Source: CAJXII01 sp965242915 (GTDB lineage Bacteria; Campylobacterota; Campylobacteria; Campylobacterales; Arcobacteraceae). From it: 64,000 bases of DNA. The translations under genes were made by a program, and so were the position numbers. Under the pieces are notes generated by a model. The model saw nothing but the letters and a program-made list of their open reading frames with translations, ran no database searches and had not been told where the DNA came from. Below, piece by piece: positions 32,899 to 43,041 of this stretch; position 1 is the first letter of the stretch, and each line of letters starts with the position of its first letter. The stretch is taken from the NCBI GenBank assembly GCA_965242915.1, contig CBDETN010000023.1, forward strand, positions 139,678-203,677. Reading direction: 5' to 3'.

Positions 32899-34476
32899 TT
32901 ATGCTTCTGGACCGGCAGAAGTAAAGTCAAAATCACTATTATTGGTTAAGTATTTTTTGAAATTTTCTCTATACATATTGGCTAATTTATGTGAAGCTGT
33001 ATCATAAGCTGCTTTATCTTCCCAAGTATTTCTTGGATTTAATACTTCAGTATCTACACCATCAAGAGTTTTTGGAATAGATAAATTAAATATTGGTAAT
33101 GTTTCAAACTCACTATCGTTTATTTTACCATCCAAAATACCATTGATACAAGCTCTTGTATTTTTAATACTCATTCTTTTTCCAGTACCATAAGCACCAC
33201 CGGTCCATCCTGTATTTACAAGATATACATCAACATTATACTTATCTATTTTTTCACCAAGAAGTTTTGCATAGTCTGTTGGATGTAAAGGTAAAAATGC
33301 TTCACCAAAACATGCACTGAATGTAGCAGTAGGTTCTGTAATTCCTCTTTCAGTTCCTGCAATTTTTGCAGTATAACCACTTAAAAAGTAATACATAGCC
33401 TGCTCTTTAGTAAGTTTTGAAACAGGAGGCAATACACCAAATGCATCAGCACTTAAGAAAATTATATTTGTAGGATGACCCGCAGTACTCCCTTCTTGAA
33501 TATTATCTATATGATGAATTGGATAAGAAACTCTAGTATTTTCAGTTTTACTATTATCTGTATAGTCTACATTACCATCCTCATCAGCTACTACATTTTC
33601 TAAAATAGCACCTTTTTTAATTGCAGCAAAAATTTCAGGCTCTGACTTTGGATCAAGATTAATAACTTTTGCATAACAACCACCCTCAAAGTTAAATACA
33701 CCATCATCATCCCAGCCATGTTCATCATCACCTATCAATGCTCTGTTTGGATCAGTTGAAAGTGTTGTTTTACCAGTTCCTGATAATCCAAAGAAAAGTG
33801 CTGTATCTCCGTCTTTCCCTACATTTGCAGAACAATGCATAGGAAGTTTGTTTTCTAGTGGCAACCAATAGTTCATCATAGAAAAAATACCTTTTTTCAT
33901 CTCACCGGCATACCATGTACCACCGATTACAGCTTCATTTTCCTCTATATCAAATGCAACAAACACTTCAGAATTTAAGTTTTGTTCTTTGTGATTTCCA
34001 TTGGTTGTTTTACAAGCATTATATACTATAAACTCAGGTTTAAAGTTTTCTAGTTCATCTTTTGAAGGTATTAAAAACATATTTTGTATAAAATGAGACT
34101 GCCATGCAATTTCAGTGATAAATCTAATTGATTTTCTACTGTTTTTACTAGCACCACAATATACATCTGTAACATATAAGTCTTTTCCATTCAATTGTGA
34201 TTTACCATTTAAAAGTAAATCTTCATAAACTTCTTTTGAAATAGGTTTATTTACATCACCCCACGCGATATATTTATTAGATGGTTCTTGATCTACAAAA
34301 TATTTATCTTTTGGACTACGACCGGTAAATATACCTGTATCGATCATCAATGCACCTGCAGAACTAATTCTTGCACCCTCATTTTCAACTGCATGATCCA
34401 TCAAAGTATCAGTATCAAGATTTCTATAGACTTGACCTATATTTTTTAAGCACAGTTCATTTTTAATATCAGACAT
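32899..34476 (-). CDS. pckA: phosphoenolpyruvate carboxykinase (ATP)
   Basis: 525 aa, the normal length. It has the ATP-type kinase P-loop GLSGTGKTTL (about residues 230-239), the downstream metal site IGDDEHGWDDDG, and the oxaloacetate/PEP region FTGRSPKDKYFVD near the N-terminus. YPIHHIDNI and RGITEPTATFSACFGEAFLP are family signatures. It converts oxaloacetate and ATP to PEP in gluconeogenesis. It lies behind oadG-oadA-oadB, which interconvert pyruvate and oxaloacetate, so the four genes form a PEP/pyruvate/oxaloacetate node. Confidence 0.97.
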   Translation of the reverse strand: MSDIKNELCLKNIGQVYRNLDTDTLMDHAVENEGARISSAGALMIDTGIFTGRSPKDKYFVDQEPSNKYIAWGDVNKPISKEVYEDLLLNGKSQLNGKDLYVTDVYCGASKNSRKSIRFITEIAWQSHFIQNMFLIPSKDELENFKPEFIVYNACKTTNGNHKEQNLNSEVFVAFDIEENEAVIGGTWYAGEMKKGIFSMMNYWLPLENKLPMHCSANVGKDGDTALFFGLSGTGKTTLSTDPNRALIGDDEHGWDDDGVFNFEGGCYAKVINLDPKSEPEIFAAIKKGAILENVVADEDGNVDYTDNSKTENTRVSYPIHHIDNIQEGSTAGHPTNIIFLSADAFGVLPPVSKLTKEQAMYYFLSGYTAKIAGTERGITEPTATFSACFGEAFLPLHPTDYAKLLGEKIDKYNVDVYLVNTGWTGGAYGTGKRMSIKNTRACINGILDGKINDSEFETLPIFNLSIPKTLDGVDTEVLNPRNTWEDKAAYDTASHKLANMYRENFKKYLTNNSDFDFTSAGPEA

Positions 34477-34495
34477 TTATATTTTTTCCTATTTT

Positions 34496-35809
34496 TTATT
34501 TAAAAATTGATAAAAGTACACCAGCTGCAACTGCTGAACCAATTACACCCGCAACATTTGGACCCATTGCGTGCATTAATAATATATTTGATTTGTCATA
34601 TTCTTGACCAACCTTACTTACAACTCTTGCTGACATTGGCACTGCTGAAACTCCTGCAGCTCCAATTAATGGATTGATTTGAGCATCAGCCGGACTTAAT
34701 TTATTCATTAACTTAGCCATTAACACTCCTGCTGCAGTTCCCGCACTAAATGCAATAAGACCAATTACCATAATTCCCATAGTATCAAGTACTAAGAACT
34801 TATCTGCTGCAAGTTTTGAACCAACACCTAATCCTAAAAATATAGTAACAATATTGATAAGTGAATTTTGCATAGTATCACTTAATCTATCAACAACACC
34901 AGATTGTTTTAGAAAGTTACCAAATGCAAATGAACCAATAAGTGGAGTTGATTCAGGTAAAATTAAAATTGCCATCATTAAAATTAAAATTGGTAAAAAT
35001 AATTTTTCTAATTTATGAACTTTTCTTAAAGTCGGCATTTTGATTTTTCGCTCAGCCTCAGTTGTAAGTGCCTTCATAATCGGAGGTTGAATTACAGGAA
35101 CTAAAGCCATATAACTATACGCTGCAACTGCAATTGCACCAAGCATTTCGGGAGCCAGTCTATTTGCAATAAAAATAGAAGTTGGACCATCAGCCCCACC
35201 AATAATAGAAATAGCACTGGCATCTTGAATATCAAATCCAATCATTACAGCCCCAACTAAAGAACCAAAAATTCCAAACTGTGCAGCACCACCAAGGATT
35301 GCTGTTTTAGGGTTTGCTAGAAGTGGACCAAAATCAGTCATAGCTCCTACTCCCATAAAAATAAGGAGTGGGAAAAATTCATTTGCAATACCCATATTAT
35401 AGATAATTCCAAGCATACCGTGTTCGCCACCCATATTAGCCAACGGAATATTTGCTAATAATCCACCAAAAGCTATAGGTAGCAGTAGCAATGGTTCAAA
35501 GCCTTTAGCAATAGCAAGATAAAAAAGTATAAAAACAATAATGAACATAATGAGTCTTCCCCATGTTTGTTCAAATGTTGTCATTTTTCTTGCATCTTCA
35601 GAATGCGGTTCTGATGTCATTACATCATCATTAGGATTTATTAGGGCATTGATACCTGTAGTTTCATAAAATGAACTTGCTAGTTCACTTAAACTTTTAG
35701 GTTGATATTCTTTTTTTTCTGTTTGTACTTCGTGTTCCCCAGCAAATGCTGCAACACTGAAAATACTTAAAAACATAATTAGCACTGAGGCAATTATTTT
35801 TTTACTCAT
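34496..35809 (-). CDS. oadB: Na+-translocating decarboxylase beta subunit
   Basis: About 437 aa. Residues ~1-24 form a cleavable signal-like helix (ASVLIMFLSIFSVAAFA-GEH), then about ten membrane spans. Diagnostic OadB segments are GGADGPTSIFIAN, near the middle of the protein, with the Asp known to carry Na+, and IGAAGVSAVPMSARV with the Ser/Arg pair. It couples decarboxylation of oxaloacetate (carboxybiotin on OadA) to Na+ transport, or runs in reverse. The ATG at 35809 is chosen because GGAG lies 6 bp before it; an upstream TTG overlaps that site. Confidence 0.95.
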   Translation of the reverse strand: MSKKIIASVLIMFLSIFSVAAFAGEHEVQTEKKEYQPKSLSELASSFYETTGINALINPNDDVMTSEPHSEDARKMTTFEQTWGRLIMFIIVFILFYLAIAKGFEPLLLLPIAFGGLLANIPLANMGGEHGMLGIIYNMGIANEFFPLLIFMGVGAMTDFGPLLANPKTAILGGAAQFGIFGSLVGAVMIGFDIQDASAISIIGGADGPTSIFIANRLAPEMLGAIAVAAYSYMALVPVIQPPIMKALTTEAERKIKMPTLRKVHKLEKLFLPILILMMAILILPESTPLIGSFAFGNFLKQSGVVDRLSDTMQNSLINIVTIFLGLGVGSKLAADKFLVLDTMGIMVIGLIAFSAGTAAGVLMAKLMNKLSPADAQINPLIGAAGVSAVPMSARVVSKVGQEYDKSNILLMHAMGPNVAGVIGSAVAAGVLLSIFK

Positions 35810-35839
35810 TGATTTCTCCAAAATAAGTGTTTATATTAA

Positions 35840-37669
35840 TTAGCCGATTACGACTATAGTTTGACCTTCTTCAACAGCATCATTTTGCTTAACTGCAACT
35901 GCTGTAACAGTACCTGCACATGGTGATTCAATATCAATTTCCATTTTCATCGCTTCCAAAATTGCAACTACTTGATCTTTTTCTATCTTGTCACCAACAT
36001 TTACTAATATTTTCCAAACATTACCATTAACATTAGCACCTACTTTAGTACCACCGGCACCACTTGGAGCTGCTGCAGGAGCAGTTTGTGAAGCTGTTGT
36101 TGCTGCTACTGGAGCAACTTGAATATCTGCATTACCTTCTGCAACTTGTACACTAAATTTTTGTCCATCTACTACTACTGTATAATTTCCATCTGCCATT
36201 GTTTTTATTCCTTCTTTACTGTTTTTTTCATCACTAATTTTTCTAACATTTAAAGGTGATTCACCTTTTAAGAATGCGATACCTTTTTCGCCGCAAGCAG
36301 CAGCAATAAAAATATTTTCTTCTGTTACTTCAATTTTATCAAGTTCAGCTTTTTCAAGCTCTTTGTTTTCAATCTCTAATCTTTCTTTCCATGCTGCCAT
36401 TGATTTAGTTACATCTTCATCAGCAATATCAAGAGGATTTCTTGTAGTTGGTTCAAGTTTTAATTTTTCACTTGCAAGTTTTATAACATCTGCATCTGGC
36501 TCAACTGGTGTTTTTCCAAAGTAACCAAGTACCATTTTTCCATATCCAGGAGCAATTTGCTTCCAAGGTCCAAACATAACATTTGCATAAGCTTGCTGCC
36601 AATAAAATTGAGAAACAGGAGTTACAGATGTACCGTAACCACCTTTTTCAACAACCTCTTGCATAGCTTTGATAACTTCAGGAAATTTATCTAAAGTATT
36701 ATCATCTCTCATCATTTGAGTATTTGCAGTTAAAGCACCACCTGGCATAGGTGAAAATGGGATTAATGGAGAAACTTGAGTAGCTTCTGGAGGCATCATA
36801 TAATCACTTAACTGATCTTTTAATACCTCTTGATATTTTAGGATTTTATTAATCTCCAAACCACCAAGGTCATAATTAGAACCTTTAGTAGCATGTAACA
36901 TCGTTAAAATATCTGGTTGAGATGTTCCACCACTTACAGGTGTATTTGCTAAATCTATACCATCAGCTCCAGCTTCTAATGCAGCCAAATAAGCAGCAAC
37001 TGAAACTCCAGCTGTTTCATGAGTATGAAGTCTGATATGCATATCTTCACCTAAAAGTTTTCTAGCCATTGTTATAGTTTGAAAAATTTTAATTGGATTT
37101 GCTGTTCCACTTGCATCTTTAAAACATACACTGTCAAATGGAAGACCACTATCCAAAATACCTCTTAAAGTTTTTTCATAAAATGCAACATCATGAGCAC
37201 CTGTACAACCTGGTGGTAAATCCATCATTGTTACAACTACTTCATGTTTTAAACCATGATTTTTAATACATTGTGCAGAGAATTCAAGATTTTGAACATC
37301 ATTTAATGCATCAAAGTTTCTAATAGTTGTAGTTCCATGCTTTGCAAACATTTTTGCATGCATATCTACAAGCTCTCTACTTCCTGTATCTAACATAACT
37401 GTATTGATACCTCTTGAAAGAGTTTGTAAGTTAGCATCAGCCCCTACAATTCCTCTAAATTTATCCATCATTTTAAATGCATCTTCTTGTAAATAGAAGT
37501 ATAATGATTGAAATCTGGCACCCCCTCCAAATTCATAGTGAGTAATACCAGCTTCCTTTGCAGCCTCAACAGCCGGCATGAAATCTTCCATAAGAACACG
37601 ACCGCCAAAAACAGATTGAAATCCATCTCTAAATGTAGTATCCATTATATCAATAAATTTTTTTGACAT
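35840..37669 (-). CDS. oadA: oxaloacetate decarboxylase alpha / pyruvate carboxylase B
   Basis: 609 aa. The N-terminal carboxyltransferase TIM barrel (MDTTFRDGFQSVFGGRV; metal site HTHETAGVS) is followed by the PYC_OADA domain. An Ala/Pro/Thr linker leads to a C-terminal biotinyl domain with the target lysine in EAMKMEID (about K575). It moves CO2 between oxaloacetate and biotin. The order oadG-oadA-oadB with gaps of a few bases is a standard Na+ pump operon. Which direction dominates cannot be read from sequence. Confidence 0.95.
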   Translation of the reverse strand: MSKKFIDIMDTTFRDGFQSVFGGRVLMEDFMPAVEAAKEAGITHYEFGGGARFQSLYFYLQEDAFKMMDKFRGIVGADANLQTLSRGINTVMLDTGSRELVDMHAKMFAKHGTTTIRNFDALNDVQNLEFSAQCIKNHGLKHEVVVTMMDLPPGCTGAHDVAFYEKTLRGILDSGLPFDSVCFKDASGTANPIKIFQTITMARKLLGEDMHIRLHTHETAGVSVAAYLAALEAGADGIDLANTPVSGGTSQPDILTMLHATKGSNYDLGGLEINKILKYQEVLKDQLSDYMMPPEATQVSPLIPFSPMPGGALTANTQMMRDDNTLDKFPEVIKAMQEVVEKGGYGTSVTPVSQFYWQQAYANVMFGPWKQIAPGYGKMVLGYFGKTPVEPDADVIKLASEKLKLEPTTRNPLDIADEDVTKSMAAWKERLEIENKELEKAELDKIEVTEENIFIAAACGEKGIAFLKGESPLNVRKISDEKNSKEGIKTMADGNYTVVVDGQKFSVQVAEGNADIQVAPVAATTASQTAPAAAPSGAGGTKVGANVNGNVWKILVNVGDKIEKDQVVAILEAMKMEIDIESPCAGTVTAVAVKQNDAVEEGQTIVVIG

Positions 37670-37674
37670 TATTA

Positions 37675-37941
37675 TTAACCTTTGTTATTAGTTTTTTGAT
37701 TGTGATGTAAAATTGCTGCTGTTATTGCTGCAACTACATTTTTATTATCAGTGGGTTTTGGTTTCCCCTTATTTGAAGTTGAAGAATTTTTTGGTTCCTC
37801 TGAAAAATATTTACCTATAATAGCCGCTTGTGCTTTTAATGCAAATATCATAATTACTAAAAATGCAAATACAATTCCCATTCCCAGCGCCATAAACTTT
37901 AAGGCTTCACCTACTAAATTTACTTCCATATATTGCTCCAA
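37675..37941 (-). CDS. oadG: OadG family protein (pump gamma subunit)
   Basis: 88 aa with a single membrane span (about residues 12-34, ALKFMALGMGIVFAFLVIMI), the OadG signature. A Lys/Pro/Asn-rich cytosolic tail ends with AAITAAILHHNQKTNNKG. The His pair in the tail fits the C-terminal zinc-binding role of gamma subunits, which tether alpha to beta. The GG-rich region and oadA follow 5 bp later. First gene of the oad operon. Confidence 0.85.
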   Translation of the reverse strand: MEQYMEVNLVGEALKFMALGMGIVFAFLVIMIFALKAQAAIIGKYFSEEPKNSSTSNKGKPKPTDNKNVVAAITAAILHHNQKTNNKG

Positions 37942-38220
37942 ATCCTAATAATGACTATAGCCATTAAAAATTACAATTTCGTTATTTTATATTAATAATG
38001 CTTTAGTAAATATTTATTTGAATAATAAAGTCCATTAAATTTCTTAATTTATTTTAATAACATATTTGGTTACAGATGATAAAGTCTTGATTTATAAAAT
38101 CACCTTTCCAATTTTATATGCCATATCATCTATTTTGTAGCAAAATGCGATAAATATTAATCTAAATTTTTGTATTTGAATATACATTTTTCATCCTTTT
38201 TATAAATAATTTTAAGAAGT

Positions 38221-38289
38221 ATGACATATTTTTTGAGAAATATTAAAAAATATGTCATATTGTAATGTTTTTATGATATAATATGTCAA
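38221..38289 (+). promoter_or_regulatory. operator and promoter of the S24 repressor gene
   Basis: ATGACATATTTTT (38221-38233) and AAAAATATGTCAT (38246-38258) form a perfect 13-bp inverted repeat with a 12-nt spacer. A further half-site, ATATGTCAA, at 38281-38289 overlaps TATAAT at 38277-38282. The likely binder is the repressor encoded just downstream, acting on its own promoter. Confidence 0.7.
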
Positions 38290-38310
38290 ATATTCATTTA
38301 GGAGAGATAA

Positions 38311-38967
38311 ATGTTACAAGTATCTGATATTATTGAAAAGTTAAAAGATGTAATAGGTGCACAAAAAGATGAGGGAAAAATCTTTGATAAAGATGTGGCT
38401 ACTGCTTTGGAAATATCGCAGGCAAATTTTGCAACTATGAAAACACGAAATAAAATACCATTTTCAAGTGTTTTGGATTTTTGTGCATTAAAGAAAATTT
38501 CAATTAATTGGCTTTTATACGGTCAAGACCCCAGTAGTTTAATTGACAGTACAGATAAATATTGGATACGATATTATCCTGGTATTACTATGAGTGCCGG
38601 AGGGGGAGGTTCTTTGGAAGCTGAAGATTTTGAAAAACTAAATATTCCTGATTATTTTGTTAAAATGATGGGTGGAAAAGATATGGTAAAAACAATTGAA
38701 GCTATAAATGTTACAGGGGAGAGTATGGAGCCATCTTTAAATGATGGAGATATAATATTTATCGATGTTTCTAAAAATCATTATTCAAAAGATGGAATTT
38801 ATGCTATTTATACAGATGATGGATTACTTGTAAAAAGGATACAAAAAAGAGCAGATGGTCAATTTGATATAATCTCAGATAATCAAGTTTTCTCAAATCA
38901 AACAATTTCTAAAAATGATTTAACTATATATGGTAAGGTTGTAAGTTCTTTTGGAAGTGTTTTTTAA
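38311..38967 (+). CDS. XRE/S24 (CI/LexA-like) repressor
   Basis: 218 aa. The N-terminal helix-turn-helix region (DKDVATALEISQANFATMKT, about residues 28-47) resembles Bacteriophage CI N-terminal domains. The C-terminal S24 peptidase domain has the nucleophile in VTGESMEPSLNDGDIIFID (Ser of GESM, about residue 135) and the general-base Lys in GLLVKRIQ (about residue 175). Both are intact, so RecA-stimulated self-cleavage is possible. The first seven residues of the S24 part follow YYPGITMSAGGGG. No prophage genes are adjacent. AGGAGA lies 6 bp before the ATG. Confidence 0.88.
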   Translation: MLQVSDIIEKLKDVIGAQKDEGKIFDKDVATALEISQANFATMKTRNKIPFSSVLDFCALKKISINWLLYGQDPSSLIDSTDKYWIRYYPGITMSAGGGGSLEAEDFEKLNIPDYFVKMMGGKDMVKTIEAINVTGESMEPSLNDGDIIFIDVSKNHYSKDGIYAIYTDDGLLVKRIQKRADGQFDIISDNQVFSNQTISKNDLTIYGKVVSSFGSVF

Positions 38968-39059
38968 TATTTATTTGGTATAATCTTTTTAATAAATTAA
39001 GGAGCACTTAACTTGGACGGTCATCCCCCCATATACTTAAACTTAAATAGGCAGTTTTT

Positions 39060-40103
39060 ATGGAATATTTAATATTTCTGTTTGTACTGGTTATTGGTAT
39101 CTCATTCTTATGTTCTGTTTTGGAATCAACCCTTTTATCAACAAATATGTCTTATATATCTGTATTGGAAAAGCGCAATCCAAATGCTGGTAAATTACTT
39201 AAAAAACTAAAAGATAATATAGATAAATCAATATCATCAATATTAATTTTGAATACTTTTGCAAATACTTTAGGTGCTACGGCAATTGGTGTTCACGCAC
39301 AAAGTATGTTTGGCAGTGATAGTAATTTGGTTTTATTTGTTTCAATTGCTTTAACTTTTATGATTCTATTTTTTGCTGAAATAATTCCTAAAACAATAGG
39401 TGCAATTTACTGGAAACAATTGGCTCCCTATGCAGCTCGTTTTATTGAGATATTTATTTTTATCACATATCCTATTATTATATTTACACTTTTTGTTACA
39501 AAAGAGATAAGTAAAAATAAAGATGATATAGTTACAAGAGAAGAGATACTTCATACAACACTCTTAAGTGAAGAGGATGGTATTATTAATGATATGGAAT
39601 CAGACATTATTGAAAATACATTATCACTTAAAGAGGTTAAATTAAAAGATATTTTAACTCCAAGAAGTGTAGTTTTTGCAGTGCAAAAAGACACTTTAAT
39701 CAAAGACTTGCTTGATGATATAAGAACTTATAAATTTTCAAGAGTTCCTGTGTATGATGAGGGTATTGATAATATTGTAGGTATGATATTAACTAAAAAA
39801 CTTTTTAAACATGCTATAAAAGATCCAAATGTAACTATTGAAACTATTATGACTAATGTTGATAGTGTTAATGAAAATATTCCTGTATCAAAAGCTTTAA
39901 ATGGTTTCATAAAATCTAAAGGGCATATGCTAATTGTAACTGACGGCTATGATCAAACCGAGGGTATTGTTACACTTGAAGATTGTATTGAAACTTTACT
40001 TGGTCTTGAAATTATGGATGAACTTGATACTACTGAAGATATGCGAAAATTAGCATCTGCTAAAATGAAAGCCAGAAGAAGAGAAAAAGAGACAATAAAT
40101 TAA
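39060..40103 (+). CDS. CNNM-domain membrane protein with CBS domains
   Basis: 347 aa. The N-terminal ~170 residues form a DUF21/CNNM transmembrane domain with spans starting LIFLFVLVIGISFLCSVLES and the signature AEIIPKTIGAIY. Two CBS motifs follow (about residues 195-310, including ILTPRSVVFAVQ and SRVPVYDEG). Family members (CorB/TlyC-like) are linked to Mg2+ or other divalent cation export. The CorC_HlyC C-terminal domain is absent; instead a short charged tail (MKARRREKETIN) ends the protein. Convergent with, and overlapping by 4 bp, the next gene. Confidence 0.88.
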   Translation: MEYLIFLFVLVIGISFLCSVLESTLLSTNMSYISVLEKRNPNAGKLLKKLKDNIDKSISSILILNTFANTLGATAIGVHAQSMFGSDSNLVLFVSIALTFMILFFAEIIPKTIGAIYWKQLAPYAARFIEIFIFITYPIIIFTLFVTKEISKNKDDIVTREEILHTTLLSEEDGIINDMESDIIENTLSLKEVKLKDILTPRSVVFAVQKDTLIKDLLDDIRTYKFSRVPVYDEGIDNIVGMILTKKLFKHAIKDPNVTIETIMTNVDSVNENIPVSKALNGFIKSKGHMLIVTDGYDQTEGIVTLEDCIETLLGLEIMDELDTTEDMRKLASAKMKARRREKETIN

Positions 40104-41053
40104 ATTAGAGTTATTGAATTCTTTTTAAATCTGCAAAGAAGAGTTTTAATCTCTTCTTGAGATTTCCCCACAATATATAAAGCATTAAAATTATATTGTT
40201 TCATCTGATTAAATAAATCTTCATCATTTTTATATTCTTTGATAATTCTAATTTTGGCATAATCATAATAAGATTGTAAAAATTTAATCTCAGCTTTTAT
40301 TATATTCATATTATCACTTGCTAAAATAAATTTATTTGATTTACCAAAATCTATAATTTCAAAATTTTTATTAATAAAAATGGGACTGAAATATTTAAAA
40401 TCCTTTAACTTATTTGTTTCTACCGGTTGCTTTAGAAATTCTAAAATAGATAAAAAATTATTGACATATATACTTGGTAATTTAAGTTTATAAAATAAAT
40501 CATTTTTATATGAGAATGTAGTAGTAAATAAAGAATGTATAGTTAGATTACTGATTTGATATTCATCTACTGTAAATTCACTAGATGATGGTTGAATCGC
40601 ATTTATATATTTATTATTTGTACAAAACAATGTTTTATTGTTATCAATATTTTTTAATAGTTCAAAATCTTTTTGAATATTATTGGTTAATAAAACTATA
40701 TCTTTATTTGAAGAGGAAAATATATTTAAAAATTCAAAGCTTATATCATCACAATAAAAACTTTTAATCTCTTTTGTACTTAAAATAAATCGAAGTAATT
40801 TAACTAAAGTTTTTTTAGTATCATCAATCTTTATCCAAGCAATTTCTTTATCACTAATTTCTATTTCATCACTAAATAAAATACCAAATGCACCATTTGA
40901 GATTGCTAATTCAATATCTTCTTGACAATTTGCTATAAATAAATCACCATCATTTATTTTAGATGGATTTGTTTGGATTTGTGTGATAAATGATATTGCC
41001 GGGGTATTTAAAAGCTTTCCGCCAACAATATCAACTATAGATGATATTTGCAC
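40100..41053 (-). CDS. Mur-ligase-like N-terminal-domain protein, no P-loop
   Basis: 317 aa. The first ~70 residues (IVDIVGGKLLNTP, then INDGDLFIANC and ISNGAFGILFSDE) look like the UDP-binding domain of MurE/MurF ligases, in which 'G-D-h-F-h-A' is typical. The next part should hold the ATP loop GTxGKTT but has only diverged sequence (DIVLLTNNIQKDFELL). It is therefore a catalytically degenerate paralogue or a different protein with a shared first domain. Soluble; no signal peptide. It sits 13 bp downstream of metG on the same strand. Confidence 0.5.
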   Translation of the reverse strand: MQISSIVDIVGGKLLNTPAISFITQIQTNPSKINDGDLFIANCQEDIELAISNGAFGILFSDEIEISDKEIAWIKIDDTKKTLVKLLRFILSTKEIKSFYCDDISFEFLNIFSSSNKDIVLLTNNIQKDFELLKNIDNNKTLFCTNNKYINAIQPSSSEFTVDEYQISNLTIHSLFTTTFSYKNDLFYKLKLPSIYVNNFLSILEFLKQPVETNKLKDFKYFSPIFINKNFEIIDFGKSNKFILASDNMNIIKAEIKFLQSYYDYAKIRIIKEYKNDEDLFNQMKQYNFNALYIVGKSQEEIKTLLCRFKKNSITLI

Positions 41054-41066
41054 TGTTATATTATAT

Positions 41067-43031
41067 CTAGCTTATTTTTGTACCAATTGTTTTTGGTTTT
41101 TCAGGTCTTACTAAACATAAGCCATCTTCATCTTTTGCAGCTAATAACATACCTTCAGATAACATTCCCATTAACTTTGCAGGTTTTAAATTAGCAACTA
41201 CACAAGCTTGTGTTCCAACTAATTCTTCTGCACTATAAAATTCTTTTATACCAGCTAATATTTGTCTATTTCTATCCTCACCTAAATCAATTTGTAATTT
41301 AAGTAATTTTTTTGATTTTGGAACTTCAACAGCTTCCACAATAGTTCCTATTTTTAATGAAGTTTCAAAGAATTTATCTATAGTTATTAAATTATCTTCT
41401 TCCATTATTTCAGGTTGTTTTGAAGCTTCTTGTCTTGGTTTTTGTACTTTCTCTTCAACTTTTTGTACATCTGCAGTTACCAAAAGCGGCTCTTCAATTC
41501 TAGGAAATAAAGCATCAATCTTTGTGATAACTGTGTCACCAATTAGACCTTTGTTAACTATGATATTTATATATGTTTCATTATCAATAGTTATCCCTAA
41601 TGATTTAGCTATTTGAGCTATTTTATGAGGCATAACAGAATCAAGTAAAACAGAAACTTTTGCCATGATATTAGTTACTAATGCAACTAATGCCATAGCT
41701 TCTTCTTCACGATTATTTTTCATCATATTCCATGGCTCATAATCACCAATTGCTTTATTTGCAACTGTTAATACTTTCCATAAATCTTCAAGATATTTAT
41801 GAATTTGCATATTAAAAATATACTCTTCAATATTTTCTAAAATAGCATGAACTTCATCTAGCTCTTTTTGATGATATTTCTCAACATCTTTACTAGTAAT
41901 CTTAAAATTAGAATATTTTCCACTCATACCACTAATTCTATTTAATAAATTTCCTAAATCATTTCCAAGATCTGAGTTAATTCTATCCATTAAAGCTCGT
42001 TGAGAAAAATCTCCATCTTGACCAAATGGCACTTCTCGAAGCATAAAATACCTAAAAGCATCAAGTCCATAAGCATCTGCAATCTCTTTTGGATTTACAA
42101 CATTTCCTTTTGATTTTGACATCTTTTCACCATCTCTGGTCCACCAACCGTGAGCTGCGATGTGATCCGGAAGCGGCAGTTCCAAACTCATTAAAAATGC
42201 CGGCCAGAAAATTGCATGAAATCTTAAAATATCTTTACCGACTAGATGAACTTTAGCAGGCCAAAAATCCATATTAGCTTCATCAGTTCCATATCCTAAA
42301 GCAGTAATATAGTTCATCAAAGCATCAAGCCAAACATACATTACATGTTTATCATCATCCATAGATGAAGGAAGTTTAACGCCCCAGTCAAATGAAGTTC
42401 TTGAAATTGATAAATCATTTAATCCGCCAGCTACAAAATTTACAATCTCTTTTGCTTTTGCCTTTGGTAATATAAATTCTGGATTATTTTTGTAAAGTTC
42501 TAAAAGTTTATCCTCATAATTTGAAAGTCTAAAAAAGTAACTCTCCTCTTTTACAACTGTTGTTGGTCTTCCACAATCAGGACAACCCTCTTCGTCTATA
42601 AGCTGAGCATCTGTAAAAAAAGTTTCACATCCTACACAATAATTACCCTCATAATTACCTTTATAAATATCACCCTTGTCAAACATTTTTTGAAATGCTT
42701 TTTGCACACCTGTTTTATGTTCTTCATCAGTAGTACGAATAAATTTATCATAACTAATATCAAAATCATCCCAAAGTGTTTTAAACTTACCGCTTATCTC
42801 GTCAGCATATTCTTTAGGAGTTTTACCTCTTTGAGCGGCACTTGTAGATATTTTTTGACCATGTTCATCAGTACCTGTTAAAAAGAAAGTATCGTATCCT
42901 ACTAATCTACTATAACGAGCAAGCATATCTGCTATAATTGTTGTATAAGCATGACCTATATGTGCTATATCATTTACATAATATATTGGGGTTGTGATAT
43001 ATATTTTTTTACATGAGTTGTGATCTGACAT
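41067..43031 (-). CDS. metG: methionyl-tRNA synthetase
   Basis: 654 aa from the chosen start. Class I signatures HIGH (residues 24-27, DIAHIGHAY) and KMSKSKG (about 303) are present, with a zinc knuckle near residues 135-156 (CVGCETFF and CPDCGRPT). The anticodon-binding helices follow. The C-terminal ~100 residues are a tRNA-binding OB domain (ETSLKIGTIVEAVEVPKSKK) as in dimeric MetRS. The ATG at 43031 is preferred over one 16 codons upstream, because the extra residues are not conserved and come from a GC-rich repeat-like segment. Confidence 0.97.
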   Translation of the reverse strand: MSDHNSCKKIYITTPIYYVNDIAHIGHAYTTIIADMLARYSRLVGYDTFFLTGTDEHGQKISTSAAQRGKTPKEYADEISGKFKTLWDDFDISYDKFIRTTDEEHKTGVQKAFQKMFDKGDIYKGNYEGNYCVGCETFFTDAQLIDEEGCPDCGRPTTVVKEESYFFRLSNYEDKLLELYKNNPEFILPKAKAKEIVNFVAGGLNDLSISRTSFDWGVKLPSSMDDDKHVMYVWLDALMNYITALGYGTDEANMDFWPAKVHLVGKDILRFHAIFWPAFLMSLELPLPDHIAAHGWWTRDGEKMSKSKGNVVNPKEIADAYGLDAFRYFMLREVPFGQDGDFSQRALMDRINSDLGNDLGNLLNRISGMSGKYSNFKITSKDVEKYHQKELDEVHAILENIEEYIFNMQIHKYLEDLWKVLTVANKAIGDYEPWNMMKNNREEEAMALVALVTNIMAKVSVLLDSVMPHKIAQIAKSLGITIDNETYINIIVNKGLIGDTVITKIDALFPRIEEPLLVTADVQKVEEKVQKPRQEASKQPEIMEEDNLITIDKFFETSLKIGTIVEAVEVPKSKKLLKLQIDLGEDRNRQILAGIKEFYSAEELVGTQACVVANLKPAKLMGMLSEGMLLAAKDEDGLCLVRPEKPKTIGTKIS

Positions 43032-43041
43032 CTTAGATTCC

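Noticed and set aside
39001..39059. GGACGGTCATCCCCCC as a regulatory element before the CNNM gene
   Set aside because: Compositionally odd, but no symmetry or known motif that I can support.
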